Assembly: GCF_001186155.3 (NCBI RefSeq)
Contig: NZ_CP016540.2
Location: 1,776,001 to 1,840,000, forward strand
DNA length: 64,000 nt
Direction: 5' to 3'
DNA from: Planococcus versutus
Lineage (GTDB): Bacteria; Bacillota; Bacilli; Bacillales_A; Planococcaceae
Shown: piece after piece, positions 40,233 through 49,733 of the stretch
Position numbering within the stretch: the stretch's first letter is position 1
Layout of the letters: each line of letters opens with the position of its first letter
Made by a program: the position numbers and the translations under genes
The notes under the pieces: generated by a model
What the model was told of the DNA's origin: nothing
Database searches by the model: none
Seen by the model: the letters and a program-made list of their open reading frames with translations, nothing else

Positions 40233-41394
40233 ATTAGATGATTTATTGGAATCTCCATTTGGCATGCAGATGGAAAAACAGGATCGATCGATCACTGAAC
40301 AGTCTGAAGAACGTCCAGCATCCATTATGGATCGATTAACAAATGAAGAACAGGCAAAAGCACGCGAACTCGCAAAACAAATACCAACTGGTGATAACGA
40401 AGCGATTTTAACATATGGCGCGAATGCACAAAATCAATTGAGTCAGTTTTCTCATAAAATGTTGGACCATGTGCAGCGCAAAGACATTGGTCCTGTCGGA
40501 GATGTTCTTCACGACTTGATGAAAAAACTAGAAGAATTAAATCCAGAAGAATTAACGCAAGGCAGACGCAATGGGATCCGGAAATTGTTTTCAAAAGCTA
40601 AATACTCTGTACAAGAAATGATGACAAAATATCAAAAATTGAGTACACAAGTTGATCGCATTAGCATTCAGCTTGATCACTCAAAACGCGGATTGCTGGA
40701 TGATGTTCAGCTGCTAGACCAGTTATACGATCAAAACAAAACGTATTTTCAAGCGTTAAATGTTTATATCGCAGCTGCAGAAATTAAACGTGATGAAATT
40801 ATGACTGAAACTATTCCTGCTTTGCGCAAAAAAGCAGAAACTTCACAAGATCAAATGGTTTATCAAGAAGTCAACGACATGGTTCAGTACGTCGATCGTT
40901 TAGAAAAACGACTTTATGATTTGCAGTTGTCGCGTCAAATTACTATTCAAAGTGCACCGCAAATACGCATGATTCAACAAACGAACCAGACTTTAGCAGA
41001 AAAAATTCAATCGTCGATCATGACATCCATTCCTCTTTGGAAAAACCAAATTGCTATTGCACTTACATTAAACAAACAACTAAAAGCGGTAGAAGCTCAA
41101 AAACAAGTCACAGCAACAACAAATGATTTGTTGCTTAAAAATTCTGAGATGTTAAAAATGAATTCAATTGAAACCGCTCGCGAAAATGAACGCGGCATTA
41201 TTGAAATTGATACATTGAAAAAAACACAAGAAAACTTATTAGAGACAATTGAAGAAACGTTGCAAATCCAAGCAGAGGGTCGCAGAAATCGAAAAGCTGC
41301 AGAACTTGAAATTGGACGTATGGAAGAAGATCTTAAACAACGTCTTCTACTTATTCATGAAGATCACGAAAAAAAACATGATCATTCGATTTAA
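40204..41394 (+). CDS. telA: TelA family toxic-anion-resistance protein
   Basis: A 396-aa soluble, almost all-helical coiled-coil protein. RLTNEEQAKARELAKQIPTG and the C-terminal block (MLKMNSIETARENERGIIEI) fit the TelA/KlaA family, linked to tellurite resistance and cell-envelope stress including cationic peptides. GGGAGACGTG precedes the ATG. It is coupled to xpaC by overlap. Confidence 0.9.
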   Translation: MTEKPSTRSELDDLLESPFGMQMEKQDRSITEQSEERPASIMDRLTNEEQAKARELAKQIPTGDNEAILTYGANAQNQLSQFSHKMLDHVQRKDIGPVGDVLHDLMKKLEELNPEELTQGRRNGIRKLFSKAKYSVQEMMTKYQKLSTQVDRISIQLDHSKRGLLDDVQLLDQLYDQNKTYFQALNVYIAAAEIKRDEIMTETIPALRKKAETSQDQMVYQEVNDMVQYVDRLEKRLYDLQLSRQITIQSAPQIRMIQQTNQTLAEKIQSSIMTSIPLWKNQIAIALTLNKQLKAVEAQKQVTATTNDLLLKNSEMLKMNSIETARENERGIIEIDTLKKTQENLLETIEETLQIQAEGRRNRKAAELEIGRMEEDLKQRLLLIHEDHEKKHDHSI

Positions 41395-41432
41395 CGAAAA
41401 AACCGGAAGCCTCGAGCTTCCGGTTTTTCGTT
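41395..41432 (+). terminator. telA terminator
   Basis: CGAAAAAACCGGAAG pairs with CTTCCGGTTTTTCG around a short CTCGAG-containing loop. It is A/T-rich on both flanks. Confidence 0.85.
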
Positions 41433-41449
41433 ATTGACGATGAGTAGAT

Positions 41450-41551
41450 TGATTGGACAGTATTGCGTTTTGTTTGGATAGTATTCGACTGCTTTTCGAC
41501 AGTATTTTATCTAATTTGGACAGTATTTGCACTTATTCAGACAGTATGCCC
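41450..41551 (+). repeat. Five tandem 21-bp repeats
   Basis: GACAGTAT or a one-base variant recurs at 41456, 41477, 41498, 41519 and 41540, exactly 21 bp apart. Most units read TTNGACAGTATT. The intervening bases vary, so the phasing rather than the whole unit is conserved. The array lies between the convergent telA and yojO genes, away from any start codon. It encodes no protein. Confidence 0.85.
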
Positions 41552-41615
41552 ATTATCTGTAAAAAAACAATTTCTCAATCCACGAAAAATTTAAGACACT
41601 TCCTAAAACTTATCT

Positions 41616-43478
41616 TTATCCAGACTTAATAACCAAGTGAAGACTTCTTTTTAACAAACGCAGCGTCTGTTCTACAAACTGTTCAAGTGAATCTGCACTG
41701 ACAGATTTATTGCCATACATCTTACGATAAAAAGCAGCTTGATCTTCTGAAATTGAGTTACTGCTTAAAAATAGATGCAAAACTTCAATGTCTTGCTTTT
41801 TCGCTTCTGTCACAGCGTTTGCGGTGTCCACTACACCGTTCTCTGCATAATTATAGGCAGATGGCTCACCGTCAGAAAAGACTAGTAAAAAGCGGTGTTT
41901 TTCAGTTCTACGTTTCAGTCTTTTGCTCATCCAGCGAATTGCAAAACCGTCACGGTTGTCTTCGTGGGCATCAAATGATGCAATCGTCTCTGCATGGTCT
42001 TTTTTGCGATCTTCGAATTTATGCATCCATTCAAAATAGTTTGGTTGTTCCGCATCACTTGCCTCGTAGGCATCTTCATAAAACAAGACGATTTCATGTG
42101 GTACATCCAAACCGCGCAACACATCGTGAAACAATAAGACTGCTTGCTTTGTTTCTTCTAGTTTATCAAGCATCGATGCTGACCCATCGATCAATAAGCA
42201 AAAAACCGCATCCAGTTCTTTCGAAGGCGCTGTTTTGCGATAAAACGGTTTTGGTCGCTCTTCCACTACAAGTGGTACGAGTTTTTTCGACAGTCTTCCT
42301 GCATTTAAATTACTGCGAATGCCTTCTTGTCTTTGCGTCATACGTTTTTTTAATTCTTTTAACAATGAGCGTACATAAGGTGTTTGTTTTCTTCGCCAGT
42401 TTTCAATAGTTAAGCGATGATCACTTGAAGCTTTCAGCCTCGACTCATGATAGACCACTTGATCATTTGCGGATCCAAATTCCCCTTCCGCTTTTTTAGG
42501 TTTGCTATTCATTTGGCGATCTTCTACGTGGCTGTCTTCTTTATACTCACCAGTCGAATCGCCTTTTGCTGTTTGTTGAACTTCGCCCGTTCCTTCTGCT
42601 TCTCTGCCACCTTCAGCAAGTTGTGAGTCACCTCGCTCTAACTCAAACTCCATCGCAGGCGTTTCAGCTAGTTTAGTTTCTCGGTGCCAAGCGTCGAACC
42701 ATTCTTCTATGGTATCAATTTCTTCGGGGTTTTCTGCTCTTTCTGCTCGAATGCCTTCGTGATAATGAAATGGAGGCACTTTTTCGACGTCTTCACCAAA
42801 TGTATAATACGTATGGCGTGCATCTGATTCTAATAGAAATTCAAGACGATCCATCATACGATTAACAATTTTCACAGAATCTTTCGTTGATTTCGCTTCA
42901 AACAACTCTGTCCAAATAAACGATAACCCTAACAACTTCTCTCCTGTATCAATGTCTTTGCCACGTAATTGCAAATAGGCTGCATTGATCAATAAATCTG
43001 CTCGAAAGCTTTTTTTCAAGTTCTGCTTGGATTGATCTTCATGGTAAGTTGTATACACGTCTTCTCTTGTGTTAAAAGCTCCGGTGGTTCCTGGTCGAGA
43101 TATTTTAATAAATTCAGACAGCCGAAATTCTTCTGCACATAAAAGCAATTGTTCTCGAAGACTCGGCAATTTTGAATCTGTTTTTTTAAATTCTCGCCAA
43201 TCCTGTAAGTCAAAATGACGCCAAAACCCAGCTGCCATCAAATAAATATCTGACAAATAACCGTGTCGCTCTATTTTTTTTGTTCGATGACGCCAAAAAA
43301 CACTCATAGACAGCGCAGATTCTGATGGCCGGAGTTCTACTAACTTTCGCGTCGTCACTTTTAAATAAGGAGCATCGGCCATCGCTCCTGCAAGTAATTC
43401 CATTTGATGAAGTAGCTTTGTATCAATGGTTTCATCATTAAATTGAATAAAGCGGTTTACTGATGTCATCTCTCTCAC
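41616..43478 (-). CDS. yojO: VWA-domain protein YojO (CobT/NorD-like)
   Basis: A 620-aa soluble protein. The C-terminal von Willebrand A domain has the MIDAS motif DGSAS (LLIDGSASMLDKLEE) and a later VFSDGEPSAYNY. An acidic, low-complexity linker covers about residues 265-330. It is encoded with a MoxR-type ATPase. Such pairs act as chaperones that insert metals or activate enzymes; the client here is unknown. Its start follows the yojN stop without a gap. Confidence 0.9.
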   Translation of the reverse strand: MREMTSVNRFIQFNDETIDTKLLHQMELLAGAMADAPYLKVTTRKLVELRPSESALSMSVFWRHRTKKIERHGYLSDIYLMAAGFWRHFDLQDWREFKKTDSKLPSLREQLLLCAEEFRLSEFIKISRPGTTGAFNTREDVYTTYHEDQSKQNLKKSFRADLLINAAYLQLRGKDIDTGEKLLGLSFIWTELFEAKSTKDSVKIVNRMMDRLEFLLESDARHTYYTFGEDVEKVPPFHYHEGIRAERAENPEEIDTIEEWFDAWHRETKLAETPAMEFELERGDSQLAEGGREAEGTGEVQQTAKGDSTGEYKEDSHVEDRQMNSKPKKAEGEFGSANDQVVYHESRLKASSDHRLTIENWRRKQTPYVRSLLKELKKRMTQRQEGIRSNLNAGRLSKKLVPLVVEERPKPFYRKTAPSKELDAVFCLLIDGSASMLDKLEETKQAVLLFHDVLRGLDVPHEIVLFYEDAYEASDAEQPNYFEWMHKFEDRKKDHAETIASFDAHEDNRDGFAIRWMSKRLKRRTEKHRFLLVFSDGEPSAYNYAENGVVDTANAVTEAKKQDIEVLHLFLSSNSISEDQAAFYRKMYGNKSVSADSLEQFVEQTLRLLKRSLHLVIKSG

Positions 43479-44336
43479 CTACTTTTTCCAAGTATGAGCC
43501 AAATCCATAAACAAATCGCGTTCGCTTTCATCATCTAATTTTTCTGCAATGGCGTATTGCACTGCACGTAAAGGATCCATGTGTTCCGAAAGAGCCGTCG
43601 CATCAAGTAAACTGCGAATCGAAGCTGCTTCTTCTGATAACAAGCCATTTTTAACTTGCTTCATTAAATCTTCTGCTAAATTTAACATAAATGATTTTAA
43701 CAGTTTATCAGCTGTTGGAAATTCTCGATCCCACAGTTCACTTAGTTGCTGTCCTGTTAAATATGGAATGGGGAATGCGATAAAACGATTTTTTAACGCT
43801 TCGTTCATTGGTGCTGTCCCGATATAGCCTTCGTTAATTGCTGAAATAACCCCAAAATTAGGATGAGCCTCAATAACTTCACCTGTAAACGGATTGGTCA
43901 TCATGCGCCGATGATCTAACGCACTATGAAGAATCGGTAAAGTCTCTGCTTTTGCCATATTGATTTCATCAATATATAAGAAGTGTCCTTTTCTCATCGC
44001 TGTAACTACAGGTCCTTCCACAAACTCAATAATGCTTTGTCCTTCACGTTGAACCAGTGTTTTAAAGCCTAACAGTGCTTCTGCATCTAAATCAACTGAA
44101 CAGTTAATACTTTGCATAGGTTGTCCAAAAAAAGCGGATATACTTTCTGCAAGTTTTGTCTTACCTGCACCTGTAGGACCTTTAAGTAATACAGGTTTAC
44201 GCAAAACAATTGCAAATAGGATATCTTGCCATAAGTGATTGTCTGGAGCAATATAGCCTGGTTTGCCAATTAATTTTTCGTACTCATCGTGTGTTCGTTG
44301 TTGTCGCTTTAGAACATCTTCTTGAATGTATGACAT
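43479..44336 (-). CDS. yojN: MoxR-type AAA ATPase YojN
   Basis: A 285-aa protein. Walker A is GPTGAGKTKLAE, Walker B is GHFLYIDEINMAKAE, and sensor 1 (FGVISAINEGY) and the arginine finger region NRFIAFPIPYL follow. It is the ATPase partner of the VWA protein and should form a hexameric ring. I use ATG 44336 behind AGAGGATG; the open frame further upstream runs through a terminator. Confidence 0.9.
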   Translation of the reverse strand: MSYIQEDVLKRQQRTHDEYEKLIGKPGYIAPDNHLWQDILFAIVLRKPVLLKGPTGAGKTKLAESISAFFGQPMQSINCSVDLDAEALLGFKTLVQREGQSIIEFVEGPVVTAMRKGHFLYIDEINMAKAETLPILHSALDHRRMMTNPFTGEVIEAHPNFGVISAINEGYIGTAPMNEALKNRFIAFPIPYLTGQQLSELWDREFPTADKLLKSFMLNLAEDLMKQVKNGLLSEEAASIRSLLDATALSEHMDPLRAVQYAIAEKLDDESERDLFMDLAHTWKK

Positions 44337-44358
44337 CTTTTCATCCTCTTTCCCACAG

Positions 44359-44386
44359 AAAAAGCCGATGTGCTCCATCGGCTTTT
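44359..44386 (-). terminator. Terminator between DUF6501 and yojN
   Basis: On the minus strand AAAAGCCGATG pairs with CATCGGCTTTTT around GAGCA. It separates the small upstream gene from yojN-yojO. Confidence 0.85.
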
Positions 44387-44403
44387 CATCAGTATTCACC
44401 TTT

Positions 44404-44601
44404 TTATTCAAAATAAGTTTTATAAAACCCACCAATTTTCCCTGTATTGTCTACCACAAAAATAAATTCATCGGTTTCATTTTTTACTTTATATTCTTTT
44501 CCGACAGTTAATACATTCGAAACCAAAAACTTAGCTGCATTTGTGTGCTTACATATTACGGTTTTAATCGTTTCTTTTTCCAACCATTCGTTGTGAATCA
44601 C
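44404..44601 (-). CDS. Small conserved protein, DUF6501-like
   Basis: A 65-aa protein (HNEWLEKETIKTVICKHTNA, then VGKEYKVKNETDEFIFVVDN and a GGFYKTYFE ending). I recall a Bacillales family of this pattern as DUF6501, of unknown function. GTG at 44601 has AAAAGG at ideal spacing; two ATG codons just upstream lie too close to it. The compact beta-rich pattern suggests an SH3-like or OB-like fold. Confidence 0.7.
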   Translation of the reverse strand: MIHNEWLEKETIKTVICKHTNAAKFLVSNVLTVGKEYKVKNETDEFIFVVDNTGKIGGFYKTYFE

Positions 44602-44730
44602 AGTCATCATCCTTTTCTATCTGTCTATACATTCAGTATAAGGAAAAAGCAAGGTAATTTCAAACAGACTCAGTTACAAATTCCAATCCAATTAACAGTC
44701 ATCTAAGAATTTGTAAGAGTTGTTATTATT

Positions 44731-45318
44731 TTATTTTGTTTTATTTTTACTAACGACATAACGCCAAACAATCAGTATGATAATGAAAGTTGATACTAAG
44801 ATCAAGAATACTTGTACATGTTCGAGTATCGATTGATAAGCATAAGGAAATGACCGACCGATACTAAAGTAAAGGAACATCCAAACAAAACCTGCGGTAT
44901 ACGCAAATAACACATAGCGAAAAAATGGAAATCGGTTTGCTCCTACTACATATGGCATTGCCCAACGGATGCCAGGCAAGAAAAAACTAAAAGCAATTGC
45001 CCATTCTCCATGTTTTTCTAAAAATCCACTAAACCGACCGATTGCATGTTTTAACCGCGTTTGGTTTAAGCGATTTAATAATCGATGTCCCCAACTCCGA
45101 CCAATTAAATACGCAAAAGTATTACTCGTGACTAAGCCTAAATATGCAGATAAAAAAGCATAGACTGGCTTAAAATAACTGATTTCTGTTAACACCCCTG
45201 AAAAAGCTGCAGCTACTTCATTTGGAATGGGTAATCCAAAAAGTAGTAGCCAATTAAAAACAAACATACTAAAATAACCATATTCTTTTACTAAGTCAAT
45301 GAAAAATGAAATATCCAT
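44731..45318 (-). CDS. DedA family membrane protein
   Basis: A 195-aa protein with about five membrane segments. The family core is visible in GLPIPNEVAAAFSG, the FLEKHGEWAIAFSFFLPGIR block and MPYVVGANRFPFFRYVL. DedA/DUF368-like proteins help recycle lipid carriers and keep membrane balance. It is monocistronic. Confidence 0.9.
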   Translation of the reverse strand: MDISFFIDLVKEYGYFSMFVFNWLLLFGLPIPNEVAAAFSGVLTEISYFKPVYAFLSAYLGLVTSNTFAYLIGRSWGHRLLNRLNQTRLKHAIGRFSGFLEKHGEWAIAFSFFLPGIRWAMPYVVGANRFPFFRYVLFAYTAGFVWMFLYFSIGRSFPYAYQSILEHVQVFLILVSTFIIILIVWRYVVSKNKTK

Positions 45319-45363
45319 GAATTTCTACCGCCTTAGGCTGTTGTTCCTTTTATCATGACAAAA

Positions 45364-45396
45364 AAAGATAGTCCTGCAATGCAGGACTATCTTTTT
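45364..45396. terminator. Terminator of odhAB, bidirectional
   Basis: AAGATAGTCCTG pairs with CAGGACTATCTT around CAATG, with A-rich and T-rich flanks. Confidence 0.85.
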
Positions 45397-45405
45397 AATT
45401 ATTTA

Positions 45406-46665
45406 TTAAGATTCCAGTAAGAGATCTTCTGGATTTTCGATCATATTTTTAACCATCTTCAAGAAACCAACAGAATCGCTTCCGTCAATTACGCGGTGAT
45501 CGTATGAAAGAGCCACATACATCATCGGACGAATTTCGACTTCATCGCCAATTGCTACTGGACGTTTTTGGATTGTGTGCATTCCAAGAATACCTACTTG
45601 TGCACCATTCAAAATAGGCGTAGATAGCAATGATCCAAAGACACCACCGTTAGTAATTGTGAACGAACCACCTGTCATGTCTGCAATTGACAGCTTTTTA
45701 TCACGCGCTTTTTTAGCAAGTTCACCAATTGTCTCTTCAATTTCAGCAAAGTTCTTTTTGTCCGTATCGCGGACGATTGGCACAACAAGTCCTTCTTCAG
45801 TTGAAACAGCAATTCCTACATCATAAAACTGTTTTAGCAATACATCTGTACCTTCTAATTCAGCGTTAACATATGGGTATTTTTTCAAAGCAGCAGTAAC
45901 TGCTTTTGTGAAGAATGACATAAATCCAAGTTTCACATCGTTATTTTTAAGAAATTGATCTTTTTTACGGCTACGCAATGCCATTACATTAGTCATATCA
46001 ATTTCATTGAAAGTAGTCAACATTGCCGTTGATTGTCTAACTTCAAGAAGACGTTTTGCAATTGTTTGACGGCGTCTCGTCATTTTTTCACGAACAATAC
46101 GACCGCTTTCTTCATCCGAAGAAAAAGCAGATTTTGGTGCTTCTGCTTTAGCAGCAGGTGCACTTGCAGCAGGTTTTGACCCATGAGCTTCCACATCTTG
46201 AACGCGTACGCGGCCCATTGGATCTACTGGAGAAATTGCAGCAAGGTCAATTCCTTTTTCACGTGCCAATTTGCGAGCTGCTGGGCTTGCAATGGTACGA
46301 TCAGAAGAAGACTGCTCTTCTGCTGCTGGATCTTTTTCTACAGGTTCTTGAGTTGCAGGAGCTTCTGTTTTAGCGGGCTCTTCTGCTTTTTGTGGAACTT
46401 CTTCAGCTTTAGGTGCTGTAGTTTCCCCAGAACTTTCGCCAACAATTGCGATAACTTGTCCAACTTCAACTGTATCACCTTCTTGTGCTAAGTGTTCTTG
46501 AACAACTCCAGCTTCTTCGGAAATAACTTCAACGTTAACTTTATCTGTTTCAAGTTCAACGATGAATTCTCCTTTTTCTACTGTGTCGCCCGGCTGTTTA
46601 AGCCACTGAGCGATTGTTCCTTCTGTAATCGATTCTGCTAGTTCTGGTACTTTAATCTCTGCCAC
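45406..46665 (-). CDS. odhB: Dihydrolipoyl succinyltransferase, E2 of 2-oxoglutarate dehydrogenase
   Basis: A 419-aa protein. The lipoyl domain has the Lys in [14 protein letters not shown] (about residue 42). A linker rich in Pro, Ala and Glu follows, then the peripheral-subunit-binding domain ([20 protein letters not shown], about 127-160) and the acyltransferase domain ending in [13 protein letters not shown] (catalytic His/Asp). It transfers succinyl groups to CoA in the TCA cycle. GGAGG precedes the ATG; odhA lies 24 bp upstream. Confidence 0.97.
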   Translation of the reverse strand: MAEIKVPELAESITEGTIAQWLKQPGDTVEKGEFIVELETDKVNVEVISEEAGVVQEHLAQEGDTVEVGQVIAIVGESSGETTAPKAEEVPQKAEEPAKTEAPATQEPVEKDPAAEEQSSSDRTIASPAARKLAREKGIDLAAISPVDPMGRVRVQDVEAHGSKPAASAPAAKAEAPKSAFSSDEESGRIVREKMTRRRQTIAKRLLEVRQSTAMLTTFNEIDMTNVMALRSRKKDQFLKNNDVKLGFMSFFTKAVTAALKKYPYVNAELEGTDVLLKQFYDVGIAVSTEEGLVVPIVRDTDKKNFAEIEETIGELAKKARDKKLSIADMTGGSFTITNGGVFGSLLSTPILNGAQVGILGMHTIQKRPVAIGDEVEIRPMMYVALSYDHRVIDGSDSVGFLKMVKNMIENPEDLLLES

Positions 46666-46689
46666 AAAAAATTCCTCCTTAGATTATCC

Positions 46690-49488
46690 TTACAATTTAG
46701 CTAATGCTTCGTCAATAATACGTGTTTGTTCGACTTTATGTGCTTCTCCGTCACCTTCTGCTGGGCTTTGGCGCTGTGTGCGACCGAAGTATTTTACTTC
46801 TTTGCCATCAGCCAATTCACGTAAATATGGATCTGCAAATGTCCAGGACCCCATGTTTTTTGGTTCTTCTTGCACCCATGCGATTTCTTTAGCATTAGAA
46901 TAACGGTCAACAATCGCTTTAATCTTCTCAGCCGGGAATGGATATAATTGCTCAACGCGGACAATGTGTACCCATTTGTAGTCTGTACCGTCTTTCACGC
47001 GCTCTGCCAAATCGATTGCCATTTTGCCACTTGCAAAAAGAACTCGTTTTACTTTTTTCACGTCTTTGCCCATATTCGGTTGCTCAATAATCGTTTGAAA
47101 ATGACCTTCCGTTAAATCATCTACTGATGCTCCAACGAGTGGATGACGCAATAATGATTTTGGCGAAACGATGATTAATGGACGAATTGACTCTTTACCT
47201 AGCATTTTAGCTTGACGACGTAAAATGTGAAAATAGTTTGACGCACTAGAAAGGTTCGCGACTGTCCAGTTGTTCTCAGCAGCCATTTGAAGATGTCTTT
47301 CTAAACGAGCACTTGAGTGCTCTGGTCCTTGGCCTTCAAAACCATGAGGAAGCAGCATAATAAGGCCCGATTTTTGTCCCCACTTTGCTCGTCCAGAAGA
47401 AATAAATTGATCAAACATCATTTGTGCCATATTAGCGAAATCGCCATACTGTGCTTCCCAAATTACTAACGCTTTATCATTTTCAACATTATAACCATAT
47501 TCAAAGCCCAAAACGGATGCTTCACTTAATGGACTGTTGTAAACAACAAACGATGCTTTAGCATCAGAAATATGATGTAACGGTACCAACTCGTTGCCAT
47601 TCTTTTCATCATGTAAAACAAGGTGACGCTGAGCAAAAGTACCGCGCTGAGCATCTTGTCCCGTTAAGCGAATCGGATTCCCATCTTGTAAAATCGTCCC
47701 AAACGCAAGCGTTTCCGCATGTGCCCAATCTACTTTACCTTTTCCTTTGAATGGCTCTTCGCGACGTTTTAAAATTTTAGCTAATTTACCGAAAGCAGAA
47801 AAATCATTTGGCCATGACAACAGTTCTTCGTTCATTTTTGTTAGAACTTCTTTGTCAATACCTGTTGGAACTTCAGGAAAGCCATTTAAAACTGCTTCAG
47901 GCATTTCCACTTTTGGAAACTCGTCTGATTTATTTTCTTTTACGCGATCATATGCTTCTTGCATTTCTTTTTGTGTGTCTATATCTAACTTTTTAACATC
48001 GTCTTCAGTAAGGATTTTTTCAGCCGTTAATTGTTTTCCGTATAATTCACGAACAGTATCATGCTGATGAATGCCATGATACATTGTAGGATTTGTCACT
48101 AAAGGTTCATCCATTTCGTTGTGTCCATATCGACGGTAACCGATTAAATCGATCAAAATGTCTTTGCTGAACTTTTCACGATATTCAAATGCTAAACGAG
48201 CTACTGCAACAACTGCTTCAGGCTCATCCGCATTCACATGAATAACAGGCACTTCAAATCCTTTTGCTGGATCTGAAGAATAATGTGTAGAACGAGAGTC
48301 AAATTGCTCAGTTGTAAAACCAATCAAGTTATTCGCAATAATATGAATAGACCCACCCGTTTGATAACCTCTAACGCGACTAAAATTTAAAGTCTCTGTG
48401 ACAATTCCTTGTCCTGGGAATGCTGCATCTCCATGAATAAGAATAGAATATGATTTTTTTGGATCTAAATCTGCAATACCTGTTTTGCTGGTATCTTCTT
48501 GAGCAGCACGCGTTTGACCTGCAACAATTGGGCTAACAATTTCCAAATGTGAAGGGTTGTAGGCTAACTTAACATTTGTACCTGTCGCAGACTTATAAGC
48601 TGCACCCATATGATATTTTACATCTCCAAACCAACCTTTTGTGATTTGAAGCGAACCATCTTCTGGAAGAAAAGCTTCATCTCCTACGTGAGCAAAGCCA
48701 GCAAACATCATTTCATATGGTTTATTTAAAATATGGGTAAGCACATTTAAACGACCGCGATGTGCCATCCCGATCATAATATCTTCAGTTCCTGCTGACT
48801 CAGACATACGAACTAGTTCATCCATTAACACTACTAATGAATCCACACCTTCTATTGAAAAACGTTTTTGCCCAACAAAGGTACGGTGAACAAATTTTTC
48901 GAAACCTTCTACACGCGTCAACAAATCAAGAACTTGTTTTTTCTTGTTAGCATCTAGTGAAGGCTTTGCTATTCCAGCTTCGATTTTTTCTTGTAACCAG
49001 CTACGTTCTTGTGGTTGAATTACATGCGAAAATTCAAAAGCAACTTTTTCTGTGTAAAGTGATTTTAAATAATTGATTGCATCAAGGCCATCATTTACAT
49101 CTGCTGGTGCATTGCTTAAAATTAATGACACAGGTACTTCTTTCAAATCTTGTTCGCTCAGACCATAAGTTGAAGGCTCCATGCGACTAGTGTCTATTGG
49201 CTGATCTTTTAGCGGATAAATATCCGAAGCTAAATGACCGTGCGCACGAACAGCTTCTGCTAAGTTAACAGCAGCTAGTACTTTCCCAAAATTATTCGGC
49301 TCGACAGAATTCTGTTGTACTGGAGTAACATCTGTCGGCGGCCCATATTGCTTAAACAGTTTAACATATTCCGGATCAAGTAATTCCGGTGTTTCTTGAT
49401 ACAAGTCATACATTTCCATTATGTATCCCAAGTTCGGACCAGTAATGGAACTCCATGGGGATTTTGTATCTGAATGATTGCTAGACAT
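46690..49488 (-). CDS. odhA: 2-oxoglutarate dehydrogenase E1 component
   Basis: A 932-aa thiamine-diphosphate enzyme. Motifs are GMAHRGRLNVLTHILNK, the cofactor loop HGDAAFPGQGIV, and PHGFEGQGPEHSSARLER in the second half. It decarboxylates 2-oxoglutarate and passes the succinyl group to OdhB. ATG 49488 has GGAGG upstream; the frame is open for 15 more codons. Operon odhA-odhB; thiamine supply via ykoFEDC in the same window fits its cofactor need. Confidence 0.97.
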   Translation of the reverse strand: MSSNHSDTKSPWSSITGPNLGYIMEMYDLYQETPELLDPEYVKLFKQYGPPTDVTPVQQNSVEPNNFGKVLAAVNLAEAVRAHGHLASDIYPLKDQPIDTSRMEPSTYGLSEQDLKEVPVSLILSNAPADVNDGLDAINYLKSLYTEKVAFEFSHVIQPQERSWLQEKIEAGIAKPSLDANKKKQVLDLLTRVEGFEKFVHRTFVGQKRFSIEGVDSLVVLMDELVRMSESAGTEDIMIGMAHRGRLNVLTHILNKPYEMMFAGFAHVGDEAFLPEDGSLQITKGWFGDVKYHMGAAYKSATGTNVKLAYNPSHLEIVSPIVAGQTRAAQEDTSKTGIADLDPKKSYSILIHGDAAFPGQGIVTETLNFSRVRGYQTGGSIHIIANNLIGFTTEQFDSRSTHYSSDPAKGFEVPVIHVNADEPEAVVAVARLAFEYREKFSKDILIDLIGYRRYGHNEMDEPLVTNPTMYHGIHQHDTVRELYGKQLTAEKILTEDDVKKLDIDTQKEMQEAYDRVKENKSDEFPKVEMPEAVLNGFPEVPTGIDKEVLTKMNEELLSWPNDFSAFGKLAKILKRREEPFKGKGKVDWAHAETLAFGTILQDGNPIRLTGQDAQRGTFAQRHLVLHDEKNGNELVPLHHISDAKASFVVYNSPLSEASVLGFEYGYNVENDKALVIWEAQYGDFANMAQMMFDQFISSGRAKWGQKSGLIMLLPHGFEGQGPEHSSARLERHLQMAAENNWTVANLSSASNYFHILRRQAKMLGKESIRPLIIVSPKSLLRHPLVGASVDDLTEGHFQTIIEQPNMGKDVKKVKRVLFASGKMAIDLAERVKDGTDYKWVHIVRVEQLYPFPAEKIKAIVDRYSNAKEIAWVQEEPKNMGSWTFADPYLRELADGKEVKYFGRTQRQSPAEGDGEAHKVEQTRIIDEALAKL

Positions 49489-49733
49489 TAAAAAACCTCC
49501 AACTATTTGTTTTAAGGCAGTCACTATATTCATCTATGTCTTACCTATTTTATCACGCTTCCCATTAGACATAAAGTAGAAGGCGTTAAGCAATTCAAGT
49601 TTAAATTTCCCTATCAATCTTACTACTTCCTTGACAAAAAACAAAGCATTTTAGTGAAATAGTTCGCACAACAGATATAAAAACTGATTTATCCATTTTA
49701 TGTCTGAAATTCAAGCTTTTTATGGGAGTTTAA

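Noticed and set aside
41450..41551. 21-bp array as CRISPR or coding repeat
   Set aside because: The unit is too short and the conserved part only 8-12 bp. No frame is open across it, and no cas genes are present.
43016..43213. Short frames inside yojO and yojN
   Set aside because: They are shadows of long, clearly coding genes in other frames.
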